NCBI GenBank assembly: GCA_934177725.1
Contig: CAKPPO010000005.1
Span: 1-64,000, forward strand
Direction of reading: 5' to 3'
Length of the DNA: 64,000 nt
Origin: an uncultured Clostridia bacterium
GTDB lineage: Bacteria > Bacillota > Clostridia > TANB77 > CAG-508
The position numbers were made by a program, and so were the translations under genes. The stretch's first letter is position 1; each line of letters opens with the position of its first letter. Of this stretch, positions 60,362 through 64,000 are shown in pieces. Below the pieces are notes generated by a model. The model saw only the letters and a program-made list of their open reading frames with translations, made no database searches and was not told the DNA's origin.

Positions 60362-60516
60362 AAGGACATTTGGGGACGGGTCACTTTTGTCCTTTACATA
60401 ATTTTAAAACAATAAAAATAAAAACATATAAATTAAAAAGTTTATATGTTTTTATTTTTTATATATTATATTATTTTATGTAAAGGACAAAAGTGACCCG
60501 TCCCCAAATGTCCTTT
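60361..60516. repeat. Large GGGGACGGGTCAC inverted repeat overlapping two genes
   Basis: Arms of about 41 bases (60361-60401 and 60476-60516) are complementary, with core CATTTGGGGACGGGTCACTT. The spacer has a second stem (AAAACATATAAA...TTTATATGTTTT). The left arm starts on the stop codon of the DUF4364 gene. The right arm contains the proS stop codon and the final codons of ProS. Confidence 0.9.
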
Positions 60517-62194
60517 CTATCTTTTCTATTACATCATTTATTTCTACTACTTGAACTTCTTCTGAATTCCTTAATTTAAATTCAACTTTGTCCTCTTCAA
60601 TTTTTTTGCCAACTGTTATTCTTACTGGAATTCCAATTAAGTCCATGTCATTGAATTTTACTCCTGGTCTTTCATTTCTGTCATCTAATATTGTGTCTAT
60701 TCCCATGCTTTGTAATTTTTCATATAATTCGTTTGCTACTCTTACTTGTTTTTCATCTTTACCACTAATTAATACTATAGCAACTTTAAATGGAGCTATA
60801 TTAGCTGGCCAAATTATACCTTTTTCATCATGATTTTGCTCTACTATTGCAGCTATAATTCTTTCAATTCCTATTCCATAGCATCCCATAACTACTGGTT
60901 TTAATTCATTATTTTCATTTGAATAGTTTAATCCTAAACTTTCACTATATTTTGTTCCAAGTTTAAATGTATTTCCTACTTCTATTCCTTTTTTAAATAC
61001 TACATGACCTTTACCACAACATGGGCAAATATCTCCTTCTTGTACATTTCTAATGTCTGCTACCATTTCTACTTTAAAGTCTTCTACATTTACATTTATA
61101 TAGTGATAATCTGTTTCATTAGCTCCTACCAAGAAGTTCTTCATATATTTCACACCATTATCCATTATAACTGGAATGTCTAAACCTATTGGCCCTGCAA
61201 AACCTATCTCTGCATTTGTAATTCTTCTTACATCTTCTGGTTCTGCTAAAGCTACTTCTTTGGCATTTAATAGTTTTTGTAATTTTACTTCATTTACATC
61301 TTTATTTCCTTGTACCATACATGCATAGAATTTATCATCTACTTTGTATATTAATGTCTTTACAAATTTTGCTGGGTCTTCATGTAAATATTCTGCTAAT
61401 TCATCAATAGTTCCTACATGTGGTGTATTCATTTTTTCGTATTTTTTCTTTTCTTCTTTATTTTCTATTTCTTCATCTACACATTTGCTAACTTCTATAT
61501 TTGATGCATAATCACAATTATCACATAAAACTAAAATGTCTTCTCCAACATCTGTTATTGCTTGAAATTCCTCAGATAAAAGTCCTCCCATAACACCTGT
61601 ATCTGCTCTTACTACTACATAATTTAGTCCTACTTCTTTGCATATTTTATGATATGCTTCGAATTGTTTTTTATAAGATTTATCTGATTCTTCTTGGTTT
61701 ATATCAAAGCTATATGCATCTTTCATTGTAAATTCTCTTGTTCTAATTAGACCTAAACGTGGTCTTACTTCGTCACGATATTTATTGCCTATTTGATACA
61801 AAGTATATGGAAAATCTTTGTATGATTTTGCTTTCATCATTGAAGCTAATACAAAAAATTCCTCGTGTGTTGGACCTAATACATATGGTCTATTATATCT
61901 ATCATTTAATTTGAATATTGATGGTCCAAATAATTCATATCTTCCTGATTTTTGGAAAACATCTATTGGTAAAAGCATTGGCATTGTTACTTCTTGTGCC
62001 CCTGCTTCATTCATATTTTTTCTAACTATATTTTTAACGTTTTCATATACTTTTTGTCCTAATGGCATTTTCATATAAATACCATTTCCTATTTTTTTAA
62101 ACATTCCACTTTTTACAAGTAAATTTCCACTTGCAGATTCTTCATCTTTTACATCTTCTCTTAATGTATAAAAATAACTTTCACCTAATTTCAT
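60476..62194 (-). CDS. proS: Prolyl-tRNA synthetase
   Basis: Class II synthetase of the bacterial type, 572 residues with the editing (INS) domain. Motif 2 is FTMKDAYSFD plus the preceding RPRLGLIRTREF. Motif 3 is VMGCYGIGIERIIAAIVEQNH. The anticodon-binding domain (about 470-560) has ILDDRNERPGVKFNDMDLIG. The last 12 residues (RTFGDGSLLSFT) come from the palindromic repeat and extend beyond the usual end after VIEKIE. AGGAG precedes ATG. Confidence 0.97.
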   Translation of the reverse strand: MKLGESYFYTLREDVKDEESASGNLLVKSGMFKKIGNGIYMKMPLGQKVYENVKNIVRKNMNEAGAQEVTMPMLLPIDVFQKSGRYELFGPSIFKLNDRYNRPYVLGPTHEEFFVLASMMKAKSYKDFPYTLYQIGNKYRDEVRPRLGLIRTREFTMKDAYSFDINQEESDKSYKKQFEAYHKICKEVGLNYVVVRADTGVMGGLLSEEFQAITDVGEDILVLCDNCDYASNIEVSKCVDEEIENKEEKKKYEKMNTPHVGTIDELAEYLHEDPAKFVKTLIYKVDDKFYACMVQGNKDVNEVKLQKLLNAKEVALAEPEDVRRITNAEIGFAGPIGLDIPVIMDNGVKYMKNFLVGANETDYHYINVNVEDFKVEMVADIRNVQEGDICPCCGKGHVVFKKGIEVGNTFKLGTKYSESLGLNYSNENNELKPVVMGCYGIGIERIIAAIVEQNHDEKGIIWPANIAPFKVAIVLISGKDEKQVRVANELYEKLQSMGIDTILDDRNERPGVKFNDMDLIGIPVRITVGKKIEEDKVEFKLRNSEEVQVVEINDVIEKIERTFGDGSLLSFT

Positions 62195-62280
62195 TTTTTG
62201 CTCCTCTTTTCTTTAAATTTTTTAATCATATACGTAGATGCTTCTTCCATATATTTTTATGGGTAAGAAATCTTTCACAT

Positions 62281-62946
62281 TTAGTTTTGTTTATTATCTT
62301 CTTCCCTTTCGGGCATTGGAGCCTCTATGTTTTCTTTTTTATTTTCTTCTTGCTCTTCTCCTTCTTCTTTTTCTTTTTCTTCATTATTTTCTTTTATAAT
62401 GTCATCTATTACTATTTGTTGATTTTCATCTAATTTGTATCTTGGAAGTTCTGGTAAATCGTCTAAAGATGTAATACCAAACATTTTTAAAAATTCATTA
62501 GTTACACTATACATGCTTGGTCTTCCTGGTGCATCTGCCTTTCCTACATTTTCAATAAGATTATATTCTAATAATTTATACATAGTTCCATCTGAATTAA
62601 CACCACGAATTGCTTCTATTTCTGCTCTTGTAATTTTAGGATTATATGCAATAATTGATAAAGTTTCTAAAGCTGCATTTGATAAATTTGGTTTACTTCT
62701 TTTATCAAATATTGGATAAATATATTCATAATATTCTTTTTTTGTAGTTAATTGAATTGCATCATTAATTTTTATTATTTCAATTCCTCTTCCAGCTTTT
62801 TCATAATCTTGCTTCATACTTTCGATAATCGCAAAAAGATCTTCACTACTCAATTCTAGTGCAGACATTAATTCTTTTATTTGTACTTCTCTTCCACAAG
62901 CAAATAAAATTGCTTCAATTATGGCTTTTGCTTTTTCTATTTCCAT
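62281..62946 (-). CDS. scpB: Segregation and condensation protein B
   Basis: This 221-residue protein is the winged-helix subunit of the SMC-ScpAB condensin. Segments IEAILFACGREVQIKEL, NAALETLSIIAYNPKITRAE and GRPSMYSVTNEFLKMFG are typical. A long acidic tail of about 45 residues (EEKEKEEGEEQEENKKE) extends past the family core and may be disordered. AAGGAG precedes ATG. scpA is not adjacent in this window. Confidence 0.95.
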   Translation of the reverse strand: MEIEKAKAIIEAILFACGREVQIKELMSALELSSEDLFAIIESMKQDYEKAGRGIEIIKINDAIQLTTKKEYYEYIYPIFDKRSKPNLSNAALETLSIIAYNPKITRAEIEAIRGVNSDGTMYKLLEYNLIENVGKADAPGRPSMYSVTNEFLKMFGITSLDDLPELPRYKLDENQQIVIDDIIKENNEEKEKEEGEEQEENKKENIEAPMPEREEDNKQN

Positions 62947-63019
62947 GGTATAACTCCTTTTTTACATTGGTACTATTATCGCACGAAAATAGCTGTATGT
63001 CAATAATAAAGCTACAGTT

Positions 63020-63700
63020 TTAACTCACTGTAGCTTTATCTGTTTTTTCTATATTTTTTATTTTTTCATAAATTTTTTGCTTTGTTCTATATCTTTTATT
63101 TTCTGAGATTACTAAATACCACAAATATGCAAGTATAAGTAAAATTGCTATGTTTTTCAAATTTAAAATTACTATACTGCTAATTGCTGTTAATATACTA
63201 ATAGTAACGTTTGAAATCATATAACTATATCTATATGACTCTTTTCTTCCAAATAAAATATGTAATATTCCTTTTGCTATTCTTCCTCCATCTAAAGGAT
63301 AAATTGGTATTAAATTAAATATTGCAATCAAAATATTTGCATATATAACTATATCTCTGCTTATTCCCAAAAATGATATTGGAAATAATAAAAATACAAT
63401 TATAAATAATAAATTTGTAAGTGGTCCACTAGCTGCTATAATAATCTTTTTTAATGTTAGTAAAGTACCCTTTTTTATTTTTCTATTATAATTTTCTAAC
63501 TTGCTTTCAAATCCAATAGATAACCCTAAAGGCATTATCTCTAAACTATTTGGTTTAAAACCTAAAAGTATTCCTGCTAGCATATGTCCTAGCTCATGAA
63601 ATAGTGCAAATAACATTAATATTCCATAAATTCCAATTTGCCTTGTTACTATAAAAATAGCAATAAACACAAATATTTTTAAATGTAATCTTATTTTCAA
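63020..63700 (-). CDS. spoIVFB: Site-2 (M50) intramembrane protease SpoIVFB
   Basis: Cuts pro-sigma-K in the forespore-surrounding membrane during sporulation. This 226-residue protein has about six helices. The zinc site is HELGH near residue 37, with the third ligand in NLIPIYPLDGGRI near residue 135. It lies 13 bases after the M23-domain gene, the same order as spoIVFA-spoIVFB in Bacillus, so the assignment is more specific than a generic M50 protease. Confidence 0.88.
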   Translation of the reverse strand: MKIRLHLKIFVFIAIFIVTRQIGIYGILMLFALFHELGHMLAGILLGFKPNSLEIMPLGLSIGFESKLENYNRKIKKGTLLTLKKIIIAASGPLTNLLFIIVFLLFPISFLGISRDIVIYANILIAIFNLIPIYPLDGGRIAKGILHILFGRKESYRYSYMISNVTISILTAISSIVILNLKNIAILLILAYLWYLVISENKRYRTKQKIYEKIKNIEKTDKATVS

Positions 63701-63713
63701 TTTGATTCTCCTT

Positions 63714-64000
63714 TTAAAAATCCATTATATATTCTGGATTAACAACTCTATTTTCTCTTCTTACCTCAAAATGTAAATGAGGGCCTGTAGCATTTCCTGT
63801 AGAGCCTACTTCTCCTATTTGCTCTCCTTGTGATATTTTATCCCCTTGTTTTACATATATTGTTTGGCAATGTGCATAAATTGTTATAACATCACCATTT
63901 TGAATGTATACATGATTTCCGTATCCACCTTCTGAAGAAACAAATGTAACTTCTCCTTCCATTGCTGCAACAAATTTTGTTCCCGCGTTTACTGCTATAT
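63714..64000 (-). CDS. spoIVFA: Edge-truncated M23-domain protein, probable SpoIVFA
   Basis: The frame stays open to the right edge, so the N-terminus is outside the window. The visible 95 residues are an M23/LytM domain: GYGNHVYIQNGDVITIYAHC, then QIGEVGSTGNATGPHLHFEV. The HxxxH-type ligands are only partly kept. SpoIVFA is the natural call because it directly precedes spoIVFB, where it inhibits and anchors the protease. An active endopeptidase would need both His ligands, and one is replaced here. Confidence 0.7.
   Translation of the reverse strand, partial: IAVNAGTKFVAAMEGEVTFVSSEGGYGNHVYIQNGDVITIYAHCQTIYVKQGDKISQGEQIGEVGSTGNATGPHLHFEVRRENRVVNPEYIMDF

Noticed and set aside
1..64000. CRISPR array
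   Set aside because: No regularly spaced direct repeats of 24-37 bases were seen. The repeated elements are palindromes scattered singly.
1..64000. tRNA or rRNA genes
   Set aside because: I saw no GC-rich cloverleaf with GGTTCGAATCC-type T-arms and no rRNA core sequence in this AT-rich window.

Overview
The window comes from a low-GC, spore-forming, anaerobic member of the Clostridia (Firmicutes). The base composition is very AT-rich and ribosome binding sites are strong AGGAGG types. Sporulation genes are present: two alpha/beta-type SASPs behind sigma-G-like promoters, a 24-residue SpoVM, SpoIVFA/SpoIVFB and a broken spore photoproduct lyase. Anaerobic metabolism is shown by pyruvate formate-lyase with its activase and by a 2,4-diaminopentanoate dehydrogenase. 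Codon use and small-gene content resemble uncultured gut Clostridia, but no species can be named from the sequence.

Layout. 1-2.3 kb: a frameshifted radical SAM DNA-repair-type gene and its usual partner. 2.5-4.7 kb: an unknown 318-residue protein and two paralogous XRE regulators with a shared upstream block. 4.9-9.0 kb: pflB and pflA, separated by an inverted ORF6N-domain gene. 9.0-14.2 kb: a GNAT-like protein, a heavy-metal exporter, a patatin, a DUF2442/DUF4160 pair and a Cna-B surface protein. 14.4-24.0 kb: rpsF-ssb-rpsR, a WG-repeat protein, a CNNM/CBS protein, a sortase, a two-component system and metG with a small downstream gene. 24.1-25.7 kb: mobile-element remnants that truncate another gene.

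25.8-27.0 kb: a four-helix membrane protein preceded by about 570 nt of structured noncoding sequence. I read these as oapA and the OLE RNA. 27.3-35.7 kb: the conserved rpmB / spoVM / rpe-rsgA-prkC-prpC-rlmN cluster, with nth and a bactofilin-like protein inserted. 35.8-41.7 kb: a tight four-gene operon (SPFH/YdjI-like, TPR-DUF6273, and two zinc-ribbon/TIR membrane proteins). This is the best candidate for an undescribed membrane or defence system.

41.9-48.1 kb: a CDF transporter, an unknown small protein, and the ctsR-mcsA-mcsB-clpC stress operon with a clear CtsR operator. 48.1-51.3 kb: small proteins, SASPs, hpf and rpsT. 51.3-54.7 kb: gatCAB. 55.0-57.4 kb: split splB, a PAP2 phosphatase and trmB. 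57.6-64 kb: a small ORF, 2,4-diaminopentanoate dehydrogenase, a DnaJ-domain protein, a DUF4364 protein, proS, scpB, spoIVFB and an edge-truncated spoIVFA.

Two families of short palindromic repeats run through the window. One family carries a GGGACGG-type core and sits on or against the stop codons of genes; one copy encodes the last dozen residues of ProS. The other is a two-hairpin composite repeat with four copies. Two radical SAM genes, 55 kb apart, each appear to carry one extra C that breaks the reading frame.
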